Source: Pedobacter ginsenosidimutans (GTDB taxonomy: Bacteria; Bacteroidota; Bacteroidia; Sphingobacteriales; Sphingobacteriaceae). Taken from it: a DNA stretch of 64,000 nucleotides. Numbering within the stretch: the stretch's first letter is position 1; every line of letters starts with the position of its first letter. This document shows positions 8,627 to 16,409 of this stretch, piece by piece. The stretch lies in NCBI RefSeq assembly GCF_001442625.1, contig NZ_LMZQ01000003.1, positions 124,001 through 188,000 of the forward strand, in the 5' to 3' direction. Made by a program: the position numbers and the translations under genes. Below the pieces are notes generated by a model. It was not told the origin of the DNA and searched no databases. It was given only the letters and a program-made list of their open reading frames with translations.

Positions 8627-9334
8627 ATGTCTGATAAAATAATAATTGGTGTTACCGACTGTAGCAAATTCGACATCTATCGCGATTGGGTTTTATCCTA
8701 CAACAAAAGTGTGGAGGTAATCCAGCTAGGATACAAGCTCAACAATTTCGAAGACATCAAAAAATGTAACGGCATTGTTTTAACCGGAGGTGAAGATGTT
8801 CACCCCCGTTTTTATAATCAACCTGAATATTATCCTTACTGTTATGATGATGATATTGATGAAAACCGTGACGAGTTTGAATTTAAGGTTTTAACCTATA
8901 CTGAAGCCAATTCTGTCCCTGTGCTAGGCATTTGTAGGGGCATGCAGGTGGGCAATGTATTTTTTGGCGGAACTTTGATCCCTGATATCCCAACCTGGGG
9001 AAAATTCGATCATTCAAAAATGCACGATAAATCAGACCGATATCACGAAATCATTATCAATCCTTCCTCGTGGCTGAACCAGATTGTGAATACGGATAAA
9101 GGCTTAGTAAACAGTAACCATCACCAAAGCACCGATAAAACAGGAAAAGGTCTGGTGGTAAGTGCAATCTCTCCCGATGGTGTTACAGAGGCCATGGAGC
9201 GAATGGAACCAGAAGGCAAATCCTTTTTGTTATTTGTACAATGGCACCCTGAACGCTTAAAAGACCAACAGGGTCCTTTTAGTAAAAATATACATAGTGC
9301 ATTTATAAATTCAATCGTTAACCACAATAAATAA
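8627..9334 (+). CDS. Gamma-glutamyl-gamma-aminobutyrate hydrolase family protein (PuuD-like, class I glutamine amidotransferase)
   Basis: About 235 residues of the C26 peptidase / class I amidotransferase fold. The nucleophile is Cys103 in LGICRGMQVGN, the catalytic His-Glu pair lies in QWHPERL near the C-terminus, and GIVLTGGEDVHPRFY is the typical oxyanion segment. PuuD-type enzymes cleave the gamma-glutamyl bond of an amide to release glutamate. Here the predicted substrate is gamma-glutamylglycine, yielding glutamate and glycine. The frame also has an upstream GTG at 8612, but the ATG at 8627 begins MSDKIIIGVTD, the usual family start, and is preferred. Confidence 0.88.
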   Translation: MSDKIIIGVTDCSKFDIYRDWVLSYNKSVEVIQLGYKLNNFEDIKKCNGIVLTGGEDVHPRFYNQPEYYPYCYDDDIDENRDEFEFKVLTYTEANSVPVLGICRGMQVGNVFFGGTLIPDIPTWGKFDHSKMHDKSDRYHEIIINPSSWLNQIVNTDKGLVNSNHHQSTDKTGKGLVVSAISPDGVTEAMERMEPEGKSFLLFVQWHPERLKDQQGPFSKNIHSAFINSIVNHNK

Positions 9335-9340
9335 TCACTC

Positions 9341-9401
9341 GGAGACAATGGCTAGCACGGAGTAACAATTATTTTCCGTGATTTCTGTGTTTCCGTGGCA
9401 A
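9341..9401. repeat. Degenerate CACGGAG/CCGTGG palindromic repeat
   Basis: CTCGGAG and CACGGAG on the left and TTCCGTG, CTGTG, CCGTGG on the right form a loose inverted repeat. It resembles the elements at 49856-49948 and 51366-51457 and lies between the hydrolase and aldehyde dehydrogenase genes. Confidence 0.45.
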
Positions 9402-9416
9402 TAATCAATAGGAAAG

Positions 9417-10781
9417 ATGCAGATCATCAACCCAGCAACAGCAGAAATTATAACCAGTTTAGCGGAAGATAACTCATCTACGCTTCAAATCAAATTTGAT
9501 ACTTTAAAAAAAGCTCAGCCACAATGGGCCAACAAAACCCTTAGCGAAAGGATTTCGGTTATTGCTCGGTTTAGTGATTTACTAGAAACTGGCATAGAAG
9601 AATTGGCATTGGTATTAACCAGCGAAGTAGGCAAGCCGCTCCAACAATCGCGCAACGAAATTAATGGTGCAAGAGCCCGCATCAAATGGATGTTGGCCAA
9701 TGCCGAAAAATACCTGGCCGATGAAATAATGACGGATGAACCAGGACTTAAGGAAATTATTAAATACGAACCGCTGGGTGTAGTTTGTAATATCTCAGCC
9801 TGGAATTACCCTTATTTGGTGGGTGTGAATGTTTTTATTCCGGCCTTACTGAGTGGCAATGCTGTAATGTACAAACCATCGGAGTATTCGACCTTAACAG
9901 GAATTGAGATTGAAAAAATGTTAAAAAAAGCAGGTGTACCTGATGATATCTTCCATATCGCTATTGGCGCGAAAGAAACGGGAGCAGCATTATTAGAAAT
10001 TGATTTTAATGGTTATTTCTTTACCGGCTCTTATAAAACTGGGAAATTCATCTACGAAAAAGTAGCATCGAAAATGGTTCCATGTCAATTGGAATTAGGC
10101 GGAAAAGATCCCTTGTACATTGCCGACGATGTAGCCGATGTTACTTCTGCTGCTATTGGTACGGCTGATGGTGCTTTTTATAATAACGGACAAAGTTGTT
10201 GTTCAGTCGAGCGCATTTATGTACACGAGAAAAACTACGATAACTATTTAAATGTATTCGTTACTGAGGTTAAAAGCTGGAAAACAGGCCAACCCACAAG
10301 CGATGGTGTATATATTGGTGCCTTAACACGGAAAGAGCAGATTTTGGTATTGGAAAATCAAATTAAGGATGCCTTAAGTAAAGGTGCAACACTATTAACG
10401 GGTGGAAAGGCCATTGCGGGAAAGGGCTATTATTTTGAACCAACAGTGCTAACCGATGTTACCAACGATATGCTGGTGATGCAAGAAGAAAGTTTCGGAC
10501 CGATTATCGGAATTATGAAGGTGAAAGACGATGCAGAGGCCTTAAACATGATGAAAGATACAGACTATGGCTTAACGGCATCGGTTTATACAGCCGATCA
10601 GGTAAGGGCTGAAAAAATACTATCTCAGCTTGACTCGGGTTCGGGTTATTGGAATTGCTGCGACAGAGTGAGTGCAGCACTGCCCTGGAGCGGAAGAAAA
10701 TATTCGGGTATTGGCGCTACCCTATCACATCAGGGATTAAGGGCCTTTACCAAACCAAAAGGGTATCATTTAAGGGGATAA
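9417..10781 (+). CDS. Aldehyde dehydrogenase
   Basis: A 454-residue NAD(P)-dependent aldehyde dehydrogenase of the succinate-semialdehyde-like type. It shows the Asn motif ISAWNYPY, the general base Glu226 in CQLELGGKDP, the nucleophile Cys261 in NNGQSCCSVER, and ESFGPIIGIMKV. It lacks the N-terminal extension of longer ALDHs, but the core is complete. In this cluster it is expected to oxidise the gamma-glutamylated aldehyde made by the iron alcohol dehydrogenase to gamma-glutamylglycine. The next gene starts after a 3-base gap, so they are co-translated. Confidence 0.92.
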   Translation: MQIINPATAEIITSLAEDNSSTLQIKFDTLKKAQPQWANKTLSERISVIARFSDLLETGIEELALVLTSEVGKPLQQSRNEINGARARIKWMLANAEKYLADEIMTDEPGLKEIIKYEPLGVVCNISAWNYPYLVGVNVFIPALLSGNAVMYKPSEYSTLTGIEIEKMLKKAGVPDDIFHIAIGAKETGAALLEIDFNGYFFTGSYKTGKFIYEKVASKMVPCQLELGGKDPLYIADDVADVTSAAIGTADGAFYNNGQSCCSVERIYVHEKNYDNYLNVFVTEVKSWKTGQPTSDGVYIGALTRKEQILVLENQIKDALSKGATLLTGGKAIAGKGYYFEPTVLTDVTNDMLVMQEESFGPIIGIMKVKDDAEALNMMKDTDYGLTASVYTADQVRAEKILSQLDSGSGYWNCCDRVSAALPWSGRKYSGIGATLSHQGLRAFTKPKGYHLRG

Positions 10782-10784
10782 TAA

Positions 10785-11174
10785 ATGGAAAACGATAGCG
10801 ACAAACAACTTATTGAAGGCGAAATTGCCGATTATTTGTTAACAGATGATGGAATACTCATTTCTTACAGTAAAAGCATTTTACGTACGGTAGAAAATAT
10901 TTCGGCCAATGTTGAACTGGTGAAGAAAATTACGGGGAATAAGAAAGTTCCATTGTTAATTTACTTAAAAAACTCTCCTGTTCCAGACAAAGAAACACGA
11001 AAGTTTTCTACGGAGCAATTGCCTCAAATTTATACGGCTATGGCGATGGTTTCGAAACCCGGTTTGGCCCAATTGATTATGAAGATCCTGTTTAAGTTTC
11101 AAACCCCTCCTATCCCAATTAAATCATTTACGGATGATGAGAAAGCCAGGGAATGGTTGAAAAGGTTTTTGTAG
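10785..11174 (+). CDS. Small SpoIIAA/STAS-like protein of unknown function
   Basis: 129 residues, no signal peptide or membrane segment. The layout (N-terminal ADYLLTDDGILIS, central KVPLLIYLKN, then TRKFSTEQ, a helix AMAMVSKPGLAQLI, a short FKFQTPPIPIKSFTDDEKA and WL near the end) fits a small family seen in Bacteroidota with a SpoIIAA/STAS-like alpha-beta fold. No catalytic residues are obvious. The gene starts 3 bases after the aldehyde dehydrogenase stop, so it belongs to the same transcript. A regulatory or scaffold role in the pathway is possible but unproven. Confidence 0.65.
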   Translation: MENDSDKQLIEGEIADYLLTDDGILISYSKSILRTVENISANVELVKKITGNKKVPLLIYLKNSPVPDKETRKFSTEQLPQIYTAMAMVSKPGLAQLIMKILFKFQTPPIPIKSFTDDEKAREWLKRFL

Positions 11175-11545
11175 TTTACGAGGAATCGTCATTGCGAGAA
11201 GGCTTTTTCAGCCGACGAAGCAATCTTTATGGCAAGAATCACTACAATGAAAGATTGCTTCGTCGTTCCTCCTCGCAATGACGACGATCTTTTTAAAATC
11301 CGTCATTGGTAATGAAATGAAGTATCTCGAGTAGACAGATTTTGCCATTAAGTCTTCGACTCCGCTCGGGCTGACAAACCTCTAATTGTGGCATAAATTC
11401 AATCACGATTTTTATCCAAACCAAACGTTATGTGCTCCGCGCTTTGCTTCTTGTACATTTCCTTCCGCACAAATACCTCCTATTAAAATCTTTTTTAATA
11501 AATTGCGGATTATACTTATTCGGTTAACCCGCTTTAATTATTTTA
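11175..11545. other. Intergenic region with a large palindrome
   Basis: A 371-base gap. It holds the 97-base palindrome at 11187-11283, a fragment of the TCGACTCCGCTCGG repeat near 11350, and an A+T-rich stretch before the GH20 gene. No match to the TAnnTTTG promoter element was found. Confidence 0.6.
11187..11283. repeat. Large REP-like palindrome (CGTCATTGCGAG type)
   Basis: The arms CGTCATTGCGAG / CTCGCAATGACG and CGACGAAGCAATCTTT / AAAGATTGCTTCGTCG are inverted around a short centre. The whole could fold into one long stem after the ethanolamine cluster and may help end transcription, though no T run follows. Confidence 0.8.
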
Positions 11546-13495
11546 ATGAAAAAATTATTCCTGATTATCTCCTGCTGTTTTTTTGCAGCCAATACCTTCG
11601 CTCAATCTATTGTTACAGAAACTGAAATAGGTGATACTGAAAGCGCAGTTGCACAAACACCAATTGCCATCATCCCCGAACCTGTATCATTAATGAAAAA
11701 GGCAGGTACTTTTACCTTGCCAGAAAATGTAACCATCCAGACTGTTAAGAGTGGAGAATTAAAACAATCTATCGCTTACCTTTCTGACCGGATTACTACT
11801 GCTACAGGGAAATTTGTAAACACAGTGAGTAATTCAAGTCACCCAACCATTAAACTGATTTTAAATACGCAAGAAGATACCCAACTCGGTAAAGAAGGCT
11901 ACAGACTAAATGTTAATCCCACCCAGGTGGTAATTACAGCTAACCAGCCTGCAGGGATTTTTTATGGCGTTCAGTCATTGCTTCAGCTTTTCCCGGCCGA
12001 AATAGAAAGTAAAGAACAGGTAAACGGCATTAAATGGAAAGCACCTTGTGTTGATGTGGTAGATTATCCGAAATTAGGGTGGAGAGGTTTAATGTTCGAT
12101 GTAGCCCGTCACTTTTTCACCAAACAGGAGGTAAAGCAGTTTATTGATGATATGGTGCGTTATAAATTTAACCTCCTGCATTTACACCTTGCTGATGATG
12201 AAGGCTGGAGAATCGAAATTAAAGGCTTGCCTAAATTAACCGAAGTTGGTGCCTGGAGTGTTAAAAAAACCGGGACTTTTGGCGATTTTACGCCACCAAC
12301 GGCAGATGAGCCCCGTACTTATGGCGGCTTTTATACACAAGAAGATATTAAAGAACTTGTTCAGTATGCACAAGAACGTTTTGTAAACATATTACCAGAA
12401 ATTGATGTTCCGGGGCATAGTTTAGCTATTATCGCTTCTTACCCTGAATTATCCTGCACACCCGATGCAGTTAATTATAAAGTGCGCTCAGGCGAAAAAA
12501 TAATGGACTGGAGCCGTGGTGCACCTCCAACAGCTTTGGTTGATAATACGCTTTGCCCGGCAAACGAAAAAGTTTATGTGTTCTTAGATTCGGTACTTAC
12601 CCAGGTAGCTAAACTTTTTCCTTTCGAGTATATCCACATGGGTGGCGACGAAGCCCCTCATAATTTCTGGGAAAAGAATGACCAGGTTAAAGCCCTAATG
12701 CTTCGCGAAGGTTTAAAAACCATTCCTCAGGTTCAGGCTTATTTTGAAAAACGTGTAGAACAGATCGTAATTTCTAAAGGCAAAAAATTTATGGGCTGGG
12801 ACGAAATTCTTGAAGGTGGTGTATCGCCAACAGCAGCCGTAATGAGCTGGAGAGGAATGAAATATGGTATCCAGGCAGCGAACGAAAAACACAATGTGGT
12901 AATGAGTCCGACTGATTTTGCATATCTGGATTATATGCAGGCGGATCAGATTACCGAACCAAAAGTTTATGCCTCGTTAAGGTTAAATAAAGCCTATCAG
13001 TTTAACCCTATTCCAGCGGGCGTAAATGCACAATATGTGATTGGCGCACAGGCTAACCTTTGGACAGAACAGGTATTTACTTTCCGCCAGGTAGAATATA
13101 TGGTTTGGCCACGTGCATTTGCCATTTCAGAATCGATCTGGAGTCCGATTGAAAAGAAAAACTGGACAAATTTCGTTGATCGTACACAACAGCATTTCAA
13201 ACGATTAGATTTCGCTGAGATTAAATACTCGCCTGCTATTTACGATCCGATTTTTACGGTAAAGCGTAGTGCTGATAAACAGTTAATGATCGAATTAACT
13301 CCAGAAATAGATGGTTTGGATATCTATTACAGCTTCGACAACTCTACTCCCGATCGTTTTTATCCGAAATATACAGCCGCATTACAGGTACCAAAAGATG
13401 CCAGTATGCTACGTGTAATTACTTATCGTGGCAAACAACCGATTGGAAGATTAATCAGTATGCCTATTGCTGATTTACAGAAAAGGGCGAGATAA
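11546..13495 (+). CDS. Secreted beta-N-acetylhexosaminidase (GH20)
   Basis: 649 residues with a signal peptide (MKKLFLIISCCFFAANTFAQ). After it come the GH20b N-terminal domain (about 40-165), the TIM-barrel catalytic domain (about 170-520; GWRGLMFDVARHFF, HLHLADDEGWRIEIKG) and a C-terminal beta-sandwich (about 560-645, LDIYYSFDNSTPDRFYP). The catalytic Asp-Glu pair is D368-E369 in HMGGDEAPHNFW. It should remove terminal GlcNAc or GalNAc from chito-oligosaccharides or glycans in the periplasm or outside the cell. The CYTH gene follows after 11 bases. A second, more divergent GH20 lies at 37897-40236. Confidence 0.93.
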   Translation: MKKLFLIISCCFFAANTFAQSIVTETEIGDTESAVAQTPIAIIPEPVSLMKKAGTFTLPENVTIQTVKSGELKQSIAYLSDRITTATGKFVNTVSNSSHPTIKLILNTQEDTQLGKEGYRLNVNPTQVVITANQPAGIFYGVQSLLQLFPAEIESKEQVNGIKWKAPCVDVVDYPKLGWRGLMFDVARHFFTKQEVKQFIDDMVRYKFNLLHLHLADDEGWRIEIKGLPKLTEVGAWSVKKTGTFGDFTPPTADEPRTYGGFYTQEDIKELVQYAQERFVNILPEIDVPGHSLAIIASYPELSCTPDAVNYKVRSGEKIMDWSRGAPPTALVDNTLCPANEKVYVFLDSVLTQVAKLFPFEYIHMGGDEAPHNFWEKNDQVKALMLREGLKTIPQVQAYFEKRVEQIVISKGKKFMGWDEILEGGVSPTAAVMSWRGMKYGIQAANEKHNVVMSPTDFAYLDYMQADQITEPKVYASLRLNKAYQFNPIPAGVNAQYVIGAQANLWTEQVFTFRQVEYMVWPRAFAISESIWSPIEKKNWTNFVDRTQQHFKRLDFAEIKYSPAIYDPIFTVKRSADKQLMIELTPEIDGLDIYYSFDNSTPDRFYPKYTAALQVPKDASMLRVITYRGKQPIGRLISMPIADLQKRAR

Positions 13496-13506
13496 TAAAG
13501 ATCAGC

Positions 13507-13977
13507 ATGGGAAAAGAAATAGAACGGAAATTTTTAATCGATCATCAGCAGTGGGCTAACCTGAGCAAACCAGAGGGAAAACTTTTTAGGCAAGGCTATC
13601 TGCTTACTGATAAAGATAAAACCATACGTGTAAGGGCAACAGAAACCAAAGGCTTTTTAACCATAAAAGGTCAAACAATAGGTGCCACACGGATGGAATA
13701 CGAATATGAGATTCCAGTTACCGAGGCCACAGAATTATTGGATAATTTCTCTTTATCTGAGCTTTCGAAAACCCGTTACGAAATTCCGTTTGGCGGTAAG
13801 CTTTGGGAAGTAGACGTATTTCTAGGCGATAATAAAGGTCTGATTGTTGCCGAAATTGAACTTGACAGTGAAGATGAAATATTTGACTTGCCAGATTGGG
13901 TAAGCAGAGAAGTTACCGAAGAAGAAAAATATTATAATTCCAATTTAACAGTTACGCCCTTTAAAGATTGGATTTAA
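13507..13977 (+). CDS. CYTH domain protein (triphosphate tunnel metalloenzyme family)
   Basis: 156 residues that begin MGKEIERKFLI, the metal-binding ExExK signature of CYTH/triphosphate tunnel enzymes. Alternating charged strands follow: TIRVRATETKGFLTIKG, RMEYEYEIP, KTRYEIPFGGKLWEVDVF and IVAEIELDSEDE. Members hydrolyse inorganic triphosphate or thiamine triphosphate, or act as class IV adenylate cyclases. At this length and in Bacteroidota, simple triphosphatase activity is the more likely guess. It is probably co-transcribed with the GH20 gene, with no evident functional tie. Confidence 0.85.
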   Translation: MGKEIERKFLIDHQQWANLSKPEGKLFRQGYLLTDKDKTIRVRATETKGFLTIKGQTIGATRMEYEYEIPVTEATELLDNFSLSELSKTRYEIPFGGKLWEVDVFLGDNKGLIVAEIELDSEDEIFDLPDWVSREVTEEEKYYNSNLTVTPFKDWI

Positions 13978-14080
13978 TTTTTATAATGATCTATCGTTTC
14001 AGTTCCTCTAATAGTTTGCAGATCCATAGTTATTAAAAGTCAAAAAAGACCGTGTAACTTTAAAGATCATAAGGCCTTCA

Positions 14081-14716
14081 TTAAATCAGCTGATGCTCGT
14101 GCGCAAAATTCAGCAAACCAACAATTGATTTAACGCCAGTTTTACGCCATATATTTTTACGATGGGTTTCTACTGTATGCTCCGAAATAAATAACATCCT
14201 GCCAATATCTGCAGAAGTGTATTCTTTGGCGATCAACCTAATAATTTCTACTTCGCGGGGTGATAAAATATTCACTTCTTCCGTATGGTTTTCACGTTGA
14301 TAACCATTAATAAATTTAGCCGTAATGGAATTTTGTATATAGGTTTCTCCAAGCATAACCTTAGTAATTGCTTTATGCAGTTCATGAAACTTTACATTTT
14401 TTAAAAGATAACCAGTTGCGCCAGACTTGATCATTTTCGAAATATTGATAAAATCATCCTGCATAGAAAGTACAATAACTTTAATTTTTGGGAATTCTCT
14501 TTTAATCAATTTAGTTAAATCAGCTCCAACCTTTTCGCAAACACTAACATCGGCAACCACAATATCTGGCGTTTTAGTTCTGATCAATTGTTCGGCAAGT
14601 GCAGCAGAATTAGCCTTACCAACAACAACAATACTTTCTGAATCATTTAGAATAGATTCAATACTATCCATTAATGCATCATAATCGTGAATTAAAAAGA
14701 CCTTGATCTTCTCCAT
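14081..14716 (-). CDS. LuxR-type response regulator (NarL/FixJ family)
   Basis: 211 residues from the preferred start at 14716 (MEKIKVFLIHDYD); the frame could also begin at 14764. The receiver domain (1-120) has acidic residues D11/D13, the phospho-acceptor D56 in VVADVSV, S84 and K106 in GYLLKNV. It lacks the usual Met-Pro after the acceptor loop. A LuxR-type helix-turn-helix (about 145-205) follows, with LSPREVEIIRLIAKEYTSAD and FISEHTVETHRKNIW. No histidine kinase gene is adjacent, so it is an orphan regulator here. Targets are unknown. Confidence 0.88.
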   Translation of the reverse strand: MEKIKVFLIHDYDALMDSIESILNDSESIVVVGKANSAALAEQLIRTKTPDIVVADVSVCEKVGADLTKLIKREFPKIKVIVLSMQDDFINISKMIKSGATGYLLKNVKFHELHKAITKVMLGETYIQNSITAKFINGYQRENHTEEVNILSPREVEIIRLIAKEYTSADIGRMLFISEHTVETHRKNIWRKTGVKSIVGLLNFAHEHQLI

Positions 14717-15239
14717 AAAGTTTAGTTTTAAAACGTTAACCATTTTCACCAGAAAGTCAGGCAAAACACTTTGAAGAGATTTTTAAACAAAGGTTTAATC
14801 TCTATTCAAAACCTACCCAATATTCTATCAAAAGCTTTAAATTTTATGTTTTTAACTAAGGTAGGTTGCATTTTTTTTTTGACATATTCCAATAAACTAG
14901 CCCCCTGCTTTTGCATAACGGGTGAGTGAAGCCATTGGAGAATACTATACTTATTTCTATTGCATGTTGGGTAACGATAAGAAGCCATTACATGTCTGCA
15001 ATATCCATCCTTTATAAACAGAGTGATAAATATGCTAAACAGCATCAATTTCAGGCCCAGAAACATAATAATACTGCTTGAGCACATAGTGATAATAAGG
15101 ATGGTTAGATTGTTTTGTTAATCTAATTTAAACAAAAATTTTATTTTGCTACTATAATTATCAATTTCTTAATACAAAAAAGCGCAAAGCCAGTATTGAA
15201 ATCTACTGATCCTTGCGCTTTTATATTATGGTAAATATT
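14717..15239. other. Intergenic region, no gene recognised
   Basis: A 523-base A+T-rich gap between the response regulator and the first FKBP gene. It holds the FKBP terminator (15176-15223). A 93-codon minus-strand open frame (14806-15087) has no recognisable domain and a composition unlike its neighbours. No TAnnTTTG promoter element was found for the regulator. Confidence 0.5.
15176..15223 (-). terminator. Intrinsic terminator after the first FKBP lipoprotein gene
   Basis: The arms AAAAGCGCAA and TTGCGCTTTT flank a 25-base centre. Read on the minus strand the second arm is followed by T residues. It lies 17 bases after the FKBP stop codon. Confidence 0.7.
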
Positions 15240-16208
15240 TTATTTGCCTAGTGGTATTGCCACATTTGGTTTAATAATACCTTTCAGTTCTACATCAAAC
15301 ACCAATGGTGTAAATGGATTAATTGGCCCACCACCGTTCTCGCCAAAGCCCAATCTAGATGGCAAAATCATTTTGATCTTACCGCCCACACCAATAAGTT
15401 GGATACCCTGAATAACGCCTTGAGGCAATTGCCCTAAAGGTAAACTACGCGGCACATATTGTACGCTTTCTGAGAAAATCCCAGCTTCTTTTGCGATTTT
15501 AGCATTCGAAGTATCGAAAACATTTAATGTACCGTTCGATTTTTTATTGGTAAACTGGCCTGTGTAGTCCATTAGTACCGTATCGGTTAAACTTGCTCTT
15601 TCAGAATTACCTGGAGCAGAAATTACATATTGCAGTCCAGATGGCGCAGTAGTTACCTTTAAATCATTCTCTGCAACGTATTTTGCGATTTTGGCAGGCT
15701 CTACCACTTTATTCTTTTCATTTAGCGCTTTATACTCAGACTCAAAGAAAAGTCGTTTCTTCGCTTCGAAAATAGAATCTGCATCTTTCCCTTTATGCAA
15801 TACCTTCTCAATTTTAATGGTAAAAGAAGCAATATTCGATTTTAGTCCCTTTGGTTTAGGCTGTCCCGAATATTTCTCCATCGAATCCAGGTTCAGTTTA
15901 AAAACAGCACTGTCTCCTTCACCAAGCAGTTTCAATCCTGAGGCTAAATCACCTTTAAACATCGATTTGCTAATGGCAAAGAAAGCAGGACGCTCATTAT
16001 CGTAAGTATTTACCATTACCGAATCGGGATTGGTATTGGTTTCTACCGTTTGAACACCGTTTAACTTTACATAATCGCCATCCTGAATTTTCGGCTTACC
16101 TTCACTTTTATAGATCTTGTAAGTCATATCTCCTTCACCCTTTTCGAATTTGTTACAGGCAGACAGGCCTAATGCCGCCGCCAAGAGAATAATAATTCCG
16201 TTCCTCAT
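15240..16208 (-). CDS. FKBP-type peptidyl-prolyl isomerase lipoprotein
   Basis: 322 residues with a lipoprotein signal peptide ending in the lipobox LSAC (Cys18), so it is anchored in the envelope facing the periplasm. The C-terminal FKBP domain (about 200-315) has TDTVLMDYTGQF, LGQLPQGVIQGIQLIGVGGK, ILPSRLGFGENGG and TPLVFDVELKGI. The long N-terminal half (about 30-190) is specific to this Bacteroidota group. It should speed proline isomerisation during protein folding in the periplasm. A close paralog lies just upstream at 16410-17405. A TATCTTTG -7 element (16281-16288) and a terminator suggest its own transcript. Confidence 0.88.
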   Translation of the reverse strand: MRNGIIILLAAALGLSACNKFEKGEGDMTYKIYKSEGKPKIQDGDYVKLNGVQTVETNTNPDSVMVNTYDNERPAFFAISKSMFKGDLASGLKLLGEGDSAVFKLNLDSMEKYSGQPKPKGLKSNIASFTIKIEKVLHKGKDADSIFEAKKRLFFESEYKALNEKNKVVEPAKIAKYVAENDLKVTTAPSGLQYVISAPGNSERASLTDTVLMDYTGQFTNKKSNGTLNVFDTSNAKIAKEAGIFSESVQYVPRSLPLGQLPQGVIQGIQLIGVGGKIKMILPSRLGFGENGGGPINPFTPLVFDVELKGIIKPNVAIPLGK

Positions 16209-16280
16209 TTAAATTTTATTTATTAAAAAACAGTCGGTATATCTTTTTTTCAAAATGCCTACTATTTTATTAGATCACTA

Positions 16281-16288
16281 CAAAGATA
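16281..16288 (-). promoter_or_regulatory. Bacteroidota -7 promoter element for the first FKBP gene
   Basis: Reads TATCTTTG on the minus strand, matching TAnnTTTG, 72 bases upstream of the ATG at 16208. No clear -33 TTG was found at the expected distance. Confidence 0.55.
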
Positions 16289-16360
16289 GGTTATAATAAG
16301 TTTTTATAAATCTTTGAAACGTTTTATTTCTTGGCTCAGTATTAAAAAATGACAGACAAA

Positions 16361-16394
16361 AAAAATCCTGCTTAAATAATAAGCAGGATTTTAA
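16361..16394 (-). terminator. Intrinsic terminator after the second FKBP gene
   Basis: AAAATCCTGCTT / AAGCAGGATTTT form a perfect stem around AAATAAT. On the minus strand it is followed by T residues, 16 bases after the stop codon at 16410. Confidence 0.9.
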
Positions 16395-16409
16395 AATATT
16401 TTTAAGAAA

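Noticed and set aside
4566-10781. Putrescine (Puu) pathway as the role of the permease/GS-like/ALDH/PuuD-like cluster
   Set aside because: No PuuB-type oxidase or PuuE-type transaminase is present, and an iron alcohol dehydrogenase has no place in that route.
11386-11625. 79-codon plus-strand open frame before the GH20 gene
   Set aside because: It overlaps the GH20 start and signal peptide in another frame and has no domain.
14806-15087. 93-codon minus-strand open frame
   Set aside because: No recognisable domain, unusual composition, and it contains a poly-A/T slippage tract; no support from context.
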